DNA of 64,000 nucleotides. Origin: Cysteiniphilum sp. JM-1 (GTDB taxonomy: Bacteria; Pseudomonadota; Gammaproteobacteria; Francisellales; Francisellaceae). The translations under genes were made by a program, and so were the position numbers. Every line of letters starts with the position of its first letter. Positions within the stretch are counted from its first letter, which is position 1. A model generated the notes under the pieces. The model did not search any database. It saw only the letters and a program-made list of their open reading frames with translations, and was not told the DNA's origin. The DNA is taken from NCBI RefSeq assembly GCF_008711525.1, contig NZ_VXKS01000005.1:62001-126000 (forward strand). The letters are read 5' to 3'. Below are positions 45,551-54,053 of the stretch, one piece after another.

Positions 45551-46768
45551 ATGGGTTTATTTAACCGCTTTAAACGTAGTAATGAACAAAAAATCAAACG
45601 TCCTGATGCGCATACTATTCAAGAAGAGCAAATACAACAAGATGTTGCAACAGAAGCAAAGCCTCAGCAAGAAACTGTAAATGAAGTAGAAACCTCAACT
45701 GTTTCAACACCAGTTGAAGCAGAAGCCGAGCCTAAAACAAACACTGATATTCAAACACCTGAGTCATTAGCACCCGCTAACACAGAGACATCAACAAAAG
45801 ACCATAAAGAAAAAAACATTGCAGTTGAAACAGCTAACAAGGATAAACGTGGACTATTTGCGCGTTTAAAAGATGGTTTGAAAAAAACACGTTCAAAACT
45901 CGGTGGTGGCATTGGTGATTTACTCTTGGGTAAAAAAGTCATTGATGATGATCTAATCGATGATATTGAAATGCAGCTACTTACCGCAGATATTGGTGTT
46001 GAAGCAACTCAGGAAATCATGGAGACGGTGCGTAACAAAGTCAGTCGCAATGAGCTACAAACCATTGAAGCACTTACCGATCTTATTAAAGAAAAGCTCA
46101 AGGAAATTATCACGCCTTCTGAGAAGCCATTAGTGATTGATAGCGCACATAAGCCATATGTTATTCTAATGATTGGTATTAATGGTGCTGGTAAAACGAC
46201 GACAATTGGTAAACTTGCTAAGAAATTCCAAACCGAAGGTAAGTCGGTGATTTTAGCCGCAGGTGACACCTTTCGCGCAGCTGCTGTTGAGCAACTTCAA
46301 GTGTGGGGCGAGCGCAATCATATCCCTGTTATTGCTCAGCACACGGGGGCTGATAGCGCTTCAGTTATCTATGATGCAGTACAAGCAGCCAAATCAAGAA
46401 ATATTGATATTGTCATTGCTGATACCGCAGGACGCCTGCATAACAAAGATAATTTAATGGAAGAGCTTAAGAAAGTCGCACGTGTGATGAAAAAGCTTGA
46501 TGATACGGCTCCGCATGAAGTCATGCTGGTACTGGATTCAGGTACTGGGCAAAATGCCATTATGCAAGCAGAGGTATTTAATAAAATCCTTTCAGTTACC
46601 GGCATTACGCTTACTAAAATGGATGGTACAGCCAAAGGTGGCGTTATTTTCGCTATTGCTAAAAAGCTCCAATTACCCATTCGCTTTATTGGTATTGGTG
46701 AGAAGATCGATGATCTTCGCCCATTTCATGCCGATGACTTTATTGACGCACTATTTAGCCAAGATTAA
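45551..46768 (+). CDS. ftsY: Signal recognition particle receptor FtsY
   Basis: GTPase that receives SRP-ribosome complexes at the inner membrane. The 405-residue protein has an acidic Glu/Thr-rich N-terminal region (about 10-105), as in other gammaproteobacteria. The N domain (RLKDGLKKTRSKLGGGIGDLLLG) follows. The G domain has GINGAGKTTTIGKLA, DTFRAAAVEQLQVW, DTAGRLHNK and TKMDGTAKGG. A TTG three codons earlier is in frame; MGLFNRFKR fits the family start. ftsE and ftsX are not adjacent. Confidence 0.96.
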   Translation: MGLFNRFKRSNEQKIKRPDAHTIQEEQIQQDVATEAKPQQETVNEVETSTVSTPVEAEAEPKTNTDIQTPESLAPANTETSTKDHKEKNIAVETANKDKRGLFARLKDGLKKTRSKLGGGIGDLLLGKKVIDDDLIDDIEMQLLTADIGVEATQEIMETVRNKVSRNELQTIEALTDLIKEKLKEIITPSEKPLVIDSAHKPYVILMIGINGAGKTTTIGKLAKKFQTEGKSVILAAGDTFRAAAVEQLQVWGERNHIPVIAQHTGADSASVIYDAVQAAKSRNIDIVIADTAGRLHNKDNLMEELKKVARVMKKLDDTAPHEVMLVLDSGTGQNAIMQAEVFNKILSVTGITLTKMDGTAKGGVIFAIAKKLQLPIRFIGIGEKIDDLRPFHADDFIDALFSQD

Positions 46769-46824
46769 TGCATCTATAGTGTTTATCTGGCATACTACCG
46801 CAAAAAATAACTACTTAATTTTCA

Positions 46825-47568
46825 ATGAAACATACGGGACTTTTTGAACGCACAGCCATTCTTGTCAATGATGATGGTATTGAACGACTAGAAACATCAC
46901 ATGTATTACTTGCAGGTGTCGGTGGTGTTGGCTCTTTCGCCGCTGAAGCCTTAGCGCGTGCTGGCATTGGTGAAATCACATTAATTGATCATGATGTTGT
47001 CTCAAAATCTAATCTTAATCGCCAATTAGTCGCATTAAACTCAAATATCGGCATGAAAAAAGCCCAAATCATGCGCGAGCGCATTTTAGATATTAACCCC
47101 AATTGCAAGGTTAATATTATCGATGATTTTATTCGCAAAGATGATATGACACCTATATTTGATAAACACTACGACTTTGTCATTGATGCGATTGATAGCC
47201 TTGTGTGCAAGGTTGCCTTTGTCGCTTATGCCCATGAGCATGGATACAATGTTATCTCAAGCATGGGTGCTGGTGGTAAACTTGACCCGACACAAATTAA
47301 AGTCGCTGACATCTATCAAACAAGCATTTGTAAACTCGCCAAATTCGTGCGTATTCGCTTGCGTCGCCTCAAAGTTAAAAAAGGCATTCTTGCCGTATAC
47401 TCGACAGAGAGTTCATTACCACCGCTTCCACCTGAGCCCGTTGATGGCGATAGTCGCGACCGTGCTGTTAATGGTACGATTAGCTATATGCCGGCATTGT
47501 TTGGGCTAACGATTGCTGGCATGGTCATAAAGCACCTTGTCGGTGACAATCTACACGCCAAGCAATAA
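46825..47568 (+). CDS. tcdA: tRNA threonylcarbamoyladenosine dehydratase TcdA
   Basis: E1-like enzyme that cyclises t6A to ct6A in tRNA. The 247-residue protein has GVGGVGSFAAEALARAGIGEITLIDHDVVSKSNLNRQ (Rossmann and adenylation motif). DAIDSLVCKVAF, SSMGAGGKLDPTQI and a final SYMPALFGLTIAGMVI match the YgdL/CsdL branch. It converges with pssA, ending five bases from it. Confidence 0.94.
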   Translation: MKHTGLFERTAILVNDDGIERLETSHVLLAGVGGVGSFAAEALARAGIGEITLIDHDVVSKSNLNRQLVALNSNIGMKKAQIMRERILDINPNCKVNIIDDFIRKDDMTPIFDKHYDFVIDAIDSLVCKVAFVAYAHEHGYNVISSMGAGGKLDPTQIKVADIYQTSICKLAKFVRIRLRRLKVKKGILAVYSTESSLPPLPPEPVDGDSRDRAVNGTISYMPALFGLTIAGMVIKHLVGDNLHAKQ

Positions 47569-47573
47569 TACCC

Positions 47574-48338
47574 CTATTTAACCTGTGCTGTTTGTTTACC
47601 TTTAAAAACTCGCGCAATACTGCCTGATAGCGCGTAAATCATAAATATCACAAACAAAGTAACCGATGGATCGATAAAGATAATCGCAATGATAAAGACG
47701 ACAAATACTGTTTGTGTAAAGACCACCTTGCCCTTTAAGTCATAATCTTTAAAGCTTCTAAACTTAATATTGCTTACCATCATCGCTGATAAATAAAGAG
47801 TGATAATCGTTGCGAAAAATGTCACCCATCCTTCAGCGGATGTGTGTCCCAGGGTATTGCAAAACCACACAAATCCAGCAATCGTTGCAGCGGATGCCGG
47901 ACACGGTAATCCTGTAAAATAGCGTTTACTATCAGGGCTGTTATCATCAAGCTGTGTGTTAAAACGCGCCAAGCGTAAACCAACACACGCCAAATAAATA
48001 AATGCAACTGCCCAGCCAAATTGTCCTAAATGGTTTACTGCCCAGAAATAGATAATCAAAGCAGGCGCCACACCAAATGACACAATATCAGCCAGTGAAT
48101 CATATTCCGCACCAAATGCGCTTTGTGTATTGGTTAAACGCGCAACACGTCCATCTAATGAGTCCATGATCGCGGCAATATAAATACACACTGACGCCAG
48201 CACAAAATGACTGTTAAATGCAGCAATAATCGAATAAAACCCTGCAAACAAACTCGCTGAAGTGAATAAATTTGGCAGAATATAGATACTTTTAATGCGC
48301 TGCGTCACTTGTTTATCTAACGATTGGTCATCTTTCAT
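47574..48338 (-). CDS. pssA: CDP-diacylglycerol--serine O-phosphatidyltransferase
   Basis: Makes phosphatidylserine, the precursor of phosphatidylethanolamine. The 254-residue integral membrane protein has the CDP-alcohol motif DGRVARLTNTQSAFGAEYDSLAD, about residues 62-84. Several transmembrane helices are present, including NLFTSASLFAGFYSIIAA. It belongs to the membrane (type II) PssA class rather than the E. coli type. It follows ispH by ten bases, on the same strand. Confidence 0.94.
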   Translation of the reverse strand: MKDDQSLDKQVTQRIKSIYILPNLFTSASLFAGFYSIIAAFNSHFVLASVCIYIAAIMDSLDGRVARLTNTQSAFGAEYDSLADIVSFGVAPALIIYFWAVNHLGQFGWAVAFIYLACVGLRLARFNTQLDDNSPDSKRYFTGLPCPASAATIAGFVWFCNTLGHTSAEGWVTFFATIITLYLSAMMVSNIKFRSFKDYDLKGKVVFTQTVFVVFIIAIIFIDPSVTLFVIFMIYALSGSIARVFKGKQTAQVK

Positions 48339-48348
48339 CGCATTATCC

Positions 48349-49323
48349 TTACACGTTACTGTTATTGGCTTTCACACCGCCAAGCTTAGTTTGCTTTAAT
48401 AACTTTGGTAAAGGAAAAGTTACCTCTTCCTTAACGCCTTCAAAATCAACAACATAGGCATCGGCAAAGTGTGCTTGCAAGAAGCTTACCACTTGCTGCA
48501 CTAAATACTCAGGCGCCGAAGCCCCAGCAGTAACACCTGCATTATGCTTATGAGCAAACCATTCAAGATTAATGTCATCCTTATTATCAATCAGGTATGC
48601 ATCTACCCCCTCTTTCTCAGCTAGCTCACGCAGACGGTTTGAGTTAGAGCTATTTTTAGAGCCTACCACCAAAAGAATATCAGCCTCTTTAGCCAATTCT
48701 CTTACTGCATTCTGGCGATTCTGGGTGGCGTAGCAAATATCTTCTTTTTTTGGTGAACTGACTTCAGGATATTTAGCCTTTAATGCAGCAATAATATCTT
48801 TTGTTTCATCAACCGATAAGGTTGTTTGGGTTGCAAAAATAAGCCTTGTTGGATCTTGAACATCTAAGTCTGCCACATCATCAACATTTTCAACCAAATA
48901 GATCTGACTGTAGTCATTTTTATATTGTCCAAGTGTCCCCTCAACCTCAGGGTGTCCTTTGTGCCCTATAAGCACACATTCGACACCAATATTACTGGCC
49001 TTTTGCACCTCTTTATGCACCTTTGTCACCAATGGGCAGGTCGCATCATAAATTTTAAGTGCTTTACGCTTTGCTTCTTCCTCTACCGCTTGCGACACAC
49101 CATGCGCACTAAATATACACACGGCATGATCTGGCACTTCATGTAATTCTTTAACGAAAATTGCCCCTTTTTCTTTAAGGCTTTCAACCACCGCACGATT
49201 ATGCACCACTTCATGGCGCACATAGACAGGATGAGGTTCCAATGCAAGCACACGTTCAACAACATCAACAGCGCGTGAAACACCCGCGCAAAATCCCCGT
49301 GGGTTGGCTAAAATAATTTTCAT
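48349..49323 (-). CDS. ispH: 4-hydroxy-3-methylbut-2-enyl diphosphate reductase
   Basis: Last step of the MEP isoprenoid pathway. The 324-residue [4Fe-4S] enzyme has cluster cysteines in NPRGFCAGVSRAVD, YDATCPLVTKVHK and DICYATQNRQ. The family motifs SAHGVSQAVEEEA, GHKGHPEVEGTLGQY and TAGASAPEYLVQQVV are also present. The ATG overlaps the fkpB stop (TAATG), the same coupling as in E. coli fkpB-ispH. Confidence 0.98.
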   Translation of the reverse strand: MKIILANPRGFCAGVSRAVDVVERVLALEPHPVYVRHEVVHNRAVVESLKEKGAIFVKELHEVPDHAVCIFSAHGVSQAVEEEAKRKALKIYDATCPLVTKVHKEVQKASNIGVECVLIGHKGHPEVEGTLGQYKNDYSQIYLVENVDDVADLDVQDPTRLIFATQTTLSVDETKDIIAALKAKYPEVSSPKKEDICYATQNRQNAVRELAKEADILLVVGSKNSSNSNRLRELAEKEGVDAYLIDNKDDINLEWFAHKHNAGVTAGASAPEYLVQQVVSFLQAHFADAYVVDFEGVKEEVTFPLPKLLKQTKLGGVKANNSNV

Positions 49324-49766
49324 TAGGCAAATTCCTTATCTGAAACCTCTAAGATATCAACATCAAACAAAATCACCTGCCCTGATAATGGATGATTGAA
49401 ATCAACCGTCACATCATGCTCATGAATCTCAACGATCACACCAGGTAATTCTGTCCCATCTTTCTGTGAGAAGGCAACGATTAGACCTTGCTCTAATTCC
49501 ATATCTTCTGGGAATCTTTTTCTTGGCACTTCATAAATCATCGCCGGATGTTTTTGACCAAAAGCATCTTCAGGCATCAACATCATCTTACGATTAGCAC
49601 CAATTTCTAAACCAAGTAACTCATTTTCTACTTTTTCTGAAAACGTGCCCTTGCCCATTTGAAAAACATATGGGTGATCATAGTTTTTCGTATCTTCAGC
49701 AATGGATCCATCTTTTAAACGGATTTTAAAATGCATCTTTACAAAGCTATCTCTTTGTATTTTCAT
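49323..49766 (-). CDS. fkpB: FKBP-type peptidyl-prolyl isomerase (SlpA/FkpB type)
   Basis: A 147-residue cytoplasmic isomerase-chaperone: FKIRLKDGSIAEDTKNYDHPYVFQMGKG, VENELLGLEIGANRKMMLMPEDAFGQKHPAMIYEVPRKRF, and VTVDFNHPLSGQVILFDVDILEV. The IF (insert-in-flap) domain and the final NHPLAGK-like NHPLSGQ are diagnostic. It is upstream of ispH with overlapping stop and start codons. Confidence 0.95.
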   Translation of the reverse strand: MKIQRDSFVKMHFKIRLKDGSIAEDTKNYDHPYVFQMGKGTFSEKVENELLGLEIGANRKMMLMPEDAFGQKHPAMIYEVPRKRFPEDMELEQGLIVAFSQKDGTELPGVIVEIHEHDVTVDFNHPLSGQVILFDVDILEVSDKEFA

Positions 49767-49868
49767 GGAATTCCTTCGTTTTAGTTGTGCTTTTTTTGCT
49801 TTTCCCCAACATCTAGGCTAGAGTTTTAGCAGATTACTAACGCGCACATTCTACGAGATTTATAAAAA

Positions 49869-50663
49869 ATGCACAAATATTCCTTTGCACGACAAGCATC
49901 ACTTAGCAGTATTTCACACAAACTGCTACTGTCTATCGTCTTTTTCTCATTAGTCTCACTGTTAAGCAAACCCGTAAATGCTGAATCTTTATATGAAAGA
50001 TATCATACCTTTTTTAGTAATTTTTATTTATCTGACATTCCTTTGAGGGATGCAGCCAAAATCATTGCCTCATCAAAAGGGCAAACTCTTGTCAGCTCTG
50101 GTGACACTGTTTATGTTTCCAAAACCAATGAAACACCCTTTTACTACATTTTTTCACATGTCAATAGCATTCCTTATGCTGAGAATAAATACGATTATAT
50201 TTTCAAACGCCTTGGCAAGGCTGAATTTATTAGCAACTACCAAGGCACACTAGTCATGCGCATTATGAATATTACCCAAGAGATTAATATCGGTGATCAT
50301 GCGCTACCTTCTGATTTAGTGCAAACAAAACTACCTAACGATGAAATTGTCGCTGATAGCAATATCAGCGGTGAAGTCACACAACTAGAGGGTGAAGCTG
50401 ATTTTGCCGGGACCTATCAATCTGTTTTAATCAATACAGGACAAAGCGCCGGACTTAAAATGGGTATGCGCGTTTATTTTGAATCACCTGCTAAAAAAGT
50501 TGATGGTTATGCCATCCCTGGACAGTTTTTAGGGCAAGGATTTGTCTATCGACTTGCTAACCATCATGCTATAGCACTCGTAACTGACGCTCAACAAGAA
50601 GTTATGATTGGCAGCACAGTATTAACTCAACTCCCCAAACACCATGCAAAACATGAGCTTTAG
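49869..50663 (+). CDS. Secreted protein upstream of dprA, PA0020-like C-terminal half
   Basis: A 264-residue exported protein (signal peptide about 1-38). In many gammaproteobacteria a LysM protein precedes dprA. This one keeps a family-like C-terminal part, YQSVLINTGQSAGLKMGMRVYF and QGFVYRLANHHAIALVTDAQQEVMIGS. The N-terminal half, however, has no recognisable LysM motif. Its end overlaps dprA by 20 bases. Its function is unknown; peptidoglycan binding cannot be assumed. Confidence 0.7.
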   Translation: MHKYSFARQASLSSISHKLLLSIVFFSLVSLLSKPVNAESLYERYHTFFSNFYLSDIPLRDAAKIIASSKGQTLVSSGDTVYVSKTNETPFYYIFSHVNSIPYAENKYDYIFKRLGKAEFISNYQGTLVMRIMNITQEINIGDHALPSDLVQTKLPNDEIVADSNISGEVTQLEGEADFAGTYQSVLINTGQSAGLKMGMRVYFESPAKKVDGYAIPGQFLGQGFVYRLANHHAIALVTDAQQEVMIGSTVLTQLPKHHAKHEL

Positions 50664-51726
50664 TGTTTTACACACTATCCCTGGATTTTCTTTTAAGCAC
50701 TATCAAAAACTTGTGAGCCTTGAAGTTAGCATTGATGACTTTCTTGCCAAACCACATAATTATCAACACGCTTTAAATTTAAATCATGAAACGATTACTT
50801 TTATTCAAGAGCAGAAATTCACGCCTTATCTCAAAAAACTTGAAACTTGGCTTCAATCTTCTGATAAACATCATTTGATTCATCTTACTGATCTAGTATT
50901 CCCGCCACAATTAAAACAAATCAGCGATCCACCATTAAGCCTCTATGCCATTGGCGATATTGCCCTTTTAAACACACTGCAACTTGCTATTGTTGGCACG
51001 CGCCAAGCCAGTCTTTACGGCAGTGAATGTATCAAGGCACTGATCCCTAATCTGTTACAAGCCAAACTTACCATCAATAGTGGTATGGCGCTTGGCATTG
51101 ATACGTTGGCACACCAAGAAACACTTAATCAAAATGGCAAGACCATTGCCGTACTTGGCACTGGCGTCAACATCTGTTATCCGGCACAGAACCGTCACCT
51201 TTATGCTCAAATTCAAGCACAGGGTTTGGTTATTTCTGAGTTTTTATTAGGACAAGCACCTAAGCGCTTTCACTTTCCTAAAAGAAACCGATTGATTAGT
51301 GGCTTAAGCCTTGGTGTTGTTGTCATAGAAGCAGCGCACAAAAGTGGCTCATTGATCACGGCAATGCATGCTCTTGAGCAAAACCGCGATGTTTTCGCTA
51401 TTCCAGGCAATATATTTCACAGCCAAAGTCATGGCTGCCATAAGCTCATTCAAATGGGTGCAAAACTTGTTTGTTCAGCAGAAGATATCATTGATGAGCT
51501 AAATCTCACACAAACGCTCAATACTTCGCAAACACCCTTTCAACAATCATTATTACTCACCAACGAGCAACAGCTTGTTTTTGACAGCATTGGCTCAAGT
51601 TGTACCACGATTGACAAAATTATCGACACGACCAACTTAACATACGCAAAAATAACTGGCATACTGTTTGAGCTTGAGATGGAAGCGCTTGTTAGCGCAG
51701 TTCCTGGCGGATATAAACGAATCTAA
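50644..51726 (+). CDS. dprA: DNA-processing protein DprA
   Basis: Loads RecA on single-stranded DNA taken up in natural transformation. The 360-residue protein has the Rossmann-type DprA domain: LAIVGTRQASLYGSECI, NSGMALGIDTLAHQETL, TIAVLGTGVNICYPAQNRHLY, FHFPKRNRLISGLSLGVVVIEA and KSGSLITAMHALEQNRDVFAIPG. A C-terminal winged helix (about 300-360) follows. The start is ATG at 50644 or the ATG three codons later. It forms a unit with the upstream exported protein and smg. Confidence 0.96.
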   Translation: MQNMSFSVLHTIPGFSFKHYQKLVSLEVSIDDFLAKPHNYQHALNLNHETITFIQEQKFTPYLKKLETWLQSSDKHHLIHLTDLVFPPQLKQISDPPLSLYAIGDIALLNTLQLAIVGTRQASLYGSECIKALIPNLLQAKLTINSGMALGIDTLAHQETLNQNGKTIAVLGTGVNICYPAQNRHLYAQIQAQGLVISEFLLGQAPKRFHFPKRNRLISGLSLGVVVIEAAHKSGSLITAMHALEQNRDVFAIPGNIFHSQSHGCHKLIQMGAKLVCSAEDIIDELNLTQTLNTSQTPFQQSLLLTNEQQLVFDSIGSSCTTIDKIIDTTNLTYAKITGILFELEMEALVSAVPGGYKRI

Positions 51727-51735
51727 TAAGGTAAC

Positions 51736-52218
51736 ATGAACAACAAAGCCCCTATACTACAAGTTCTCATGTCGCTGTTTAGCGATTTGCCCTACTTCGA
51801 TGGTGATATGGTCAAATTGACAAACTCACAAGAGATATTACATGAATTGCAAAAAGCAGGTCTTGCACCACAGGCGATTGAGCAGGCAATTGCTTGGCTT
51901 GAACGTTTCAGCAAATTCAATGACGAGCCAAGAGCAGACTATCACCCTGAAACCGTGCGTGTCTTTACACCACAAGAAAAGGCAATTATTCCAACAGAAA
52001 GCCTGCGATTCTTGCTTGAAGCCTACTTAGCAGGTGACATTCAATCGCATGAGCTTGAGTTTATTATTGAACAAATCATATCCCTTGGCACGCACACCAT
52101 TACTGAAGAACAATTCCTATGGATATTTGAAATGACCATTGCCAACCAAGAAGATGAGCTTTTTGGTGGATTCATCCCTATTGAAGAAGTATTAACAAGA
52201 TCTTTTCGTATTCACTAA
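51736..52218 (+). CDS. smg: Smg family protein (DUF494)
   Basis: A 160-residue helical protein of unknown molecular function, conserved next to dprA in gammaproteobacteria. It has IEQAIAWLERFSKF, RVFTPQEKAII, SLRFLLEAYLAGDIQSHELEFIIEQIISL and LWIFEMTIANQEDELFGGFIP, the family patterns. It lies nine bases after dprA. Confidence 0.92.
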   Translation: MNNKAPILQVLMSLFSDLPYFDGDMVKLTNSQEILHELQKAGLAPQAIEQAIAWLERFSKFNDEPRADYHPETVRVFTPQEKAIIPTESLRFLLEAYLAGDIQSHELEFIIEQIISLGTHTITEEQFLWIFEMTIANQEDELFGGFIPIEEVLTRSFRIH

Positions 52219-52333
52219 TCATTACCCTGTTTTCCTTAACATTTTTTATTGCTTTATTTTAGCTGTCTAACGTTGCGCTTAGCATTTATAAACCTATACT
52301 CATAACTGTTACACCAAACAGCAAGGAGCTTAT

Positions 52334-54046
52334 ATGTTTAAAGTTATTACCAATAAAGACGGGCAAACACAAGAAATTCAAACTTCCCTTTCTGCCCATG
52401 AACTGATGGACAATCCACTGTTAAATAAAGGCACCGCCTTTAGCAAAGAAGAGCGTGATGCGTTTGATTTACACGGTAAATTGCCAATTCAAGTTGAAAG
52501 CCTATCTTCACAATTGATGCGTGTCTATCGTCAATTTCAAGAGAAAAATGACAATATCCAGAAAAATATTTTTCTAAATACCCTGCATGATAGCAATACA
52601 ACGCTTTTTTATAAATTTTGCTCACAACATATCGACGAGGTATTGCCGATTGTTTATACACCAACGGTTGGTGATGCCGTTGAGCAATACTCTAGCGAAT
52701 TCAGACGCCCTGCTGGCGTTTATCTTGCCTATGATGAACAAAAACAAATGGATAAGATCCTCAGCAATATCGCCAAAAAGCAACAGATTGATTTTATTAT
52801 TGTTACCGATGGCGAGGCTGTCCTTGGTATTGGCGACTGGGGCATTGGCGGCATGGATATTAGCATTGGCAAACTGATGGTTTATATTATTTGTGCGGGC
52901 ATCAATCCTGCCAATGTGCTTCCTGTACAACTTGACGTTGGCACCAACAACCAAAAGCTACTAGATGACCCGATGTATCTTGGCGCGCGCCATCCACGTA
53001 TCACCGGCAAAAAATATGATCAATTTATCGAAAAATTTGTCATAAGTGTAAAAAAGCACTTCCCCAATGTCTATTTGCACTGGGAGGACTTCGGTCGAGG
53101 TCATGCGCGCGCGATTTTAGAGACTTATCGCGACCAGCTTTGTACATTCAATGATGATATGCAAGGCACAGGGATTGTCGCTACAGCTAATGTGATTTCA
53201 GCCATCAGAGCCACCCAAACTAAATTTACGGATCATAAAGTTGTAATGTTTGGTGCCGGCACCGCAGGCTGCGGCATTATGGATCAGATTCTTGATGCCT
53301 TTATTGCCAGTGGCATGACAAAAAAGCAAGCTTTGGATCGCTTTTATATTATTGATCGATTTGGTCTTGTCGTTGATGATATGCCTGATTTACCAGACTT
53401 TCAAAAGCCCTATGCTAAATCAAGAAAGCAACTTAAGAATTGGAATATCAATAATCAGGAAAATATTTCATTGCTTGAAGTCGTGCAAAATGCTAAAGCC
53501 ACAATCTTAATCGGTTGTTCAACGGTTAAAGGTGCTTTTAACAAACCGATTGTCACTACCATGGCGCAAAATATTGAGCGCCCGATTATCATGCCATTAT
53601 CAAATCCAAATTCACACTGTGAAGCAACACCTGAAGATCTCATCAACTGGACCAATGCCAAAGCCATTATTGCCGCAGGCAGTCCATTTGAACCTGTTGT
53701 TTATCAAGGAAAAACTTACCAGATATCTCAAGGCAACAATGCGTTCATTTTCCCAGGACTTGGATTAGGTGCCATTGCTGTTAAAGCGACCAAGATGTCT
53801 GATGGTATGATTCGCGTTGCCAGCGAAACACTAGCGAGCTTCTCACCACTGCATCAATCCGTTAACAATCCAGTATTACCACCAATTCATGATGCCACCA
53901 TTGTTAGCAAAGCGGTCGCTATCGCTGTTGCTAAACAAGCGATTAAAGAAGGCTTATCAAGTATCAAAGCCAAAGAAGCTGATGTCGAGAAACTCGTTAA
54001 CAACGCACAATGGATACCTGATTACTATCCACTAAAGAAACAGTAA
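52334..54046 (+). CDS. maeA: NAD-dependent malic enzyme
   Basis: Decarboxylates malate to pyruvate. The 570-residue protein has VYTPTVGDAVEQYS and RRPAGVYLAYDE, then VTDGEAVLGIGDWGIGGMDISIGKL. The metal and catalytic region HWEDFGRGHARAILETYRDQLCTFNDDMQGTG follows, with the NAD-binding VMFGAGTAGCGIMDQIL. It is the long bacterial/eukaryote-type form. AAGGAG precedes the ATG. It converges with the type VI cluster, whose last gene ends eight bases away. Confidence 0.97.
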   Translation: MFKVITNKDGQTQEIQTSLSAHELMDNPLLNKGTAFSKEERDAFDLHGKLPIQVESLSSQLMRVYRQFQEKNDNIQKNIFLNTLHDSNTTLFYKFCSQHIDEVLPIVYTPTVGDAVEQYSSEFRRPAGVYLAYDEQKQMDKILSNIAKKQQIDFIIVTDGEAVLGIGDWGIGGMDISIGKLMVYIICAGINPANVLPVQLDVGTNNQKLLDDPMYLGARHPRITGKKYDQFIEKFVISVKKHFPNVYLHWEDFGRGHARAILETYRDQLCTFNDDMQGTGIVATANVISAIRATQTKFTDHKVVMFGAGTAGCGIMDQILDAFIASGMTKKQALDRFYIIDRFGLVVDDMPDLPDFQKPYAKSRKQLKNWNINNQENISLLEVVQNAKATILIGCSTVKGAFNKPIVTTMAQNIERPIIMPLSNPNSHCEATPEDLINWTNAKAIIAAGSPFEPVVYQGKTYQISQGNNAFIFPGLGLGAIAVKATKMSDGMIRVASETLASFSPLHQSVNNPVLPPIHDATIVSKAVAIAVAKQAIKEGLSSIKAKEADVEKLVNNAQWIPDYYPLKKQ

Positions 54047-54053
54047 AAACGTC

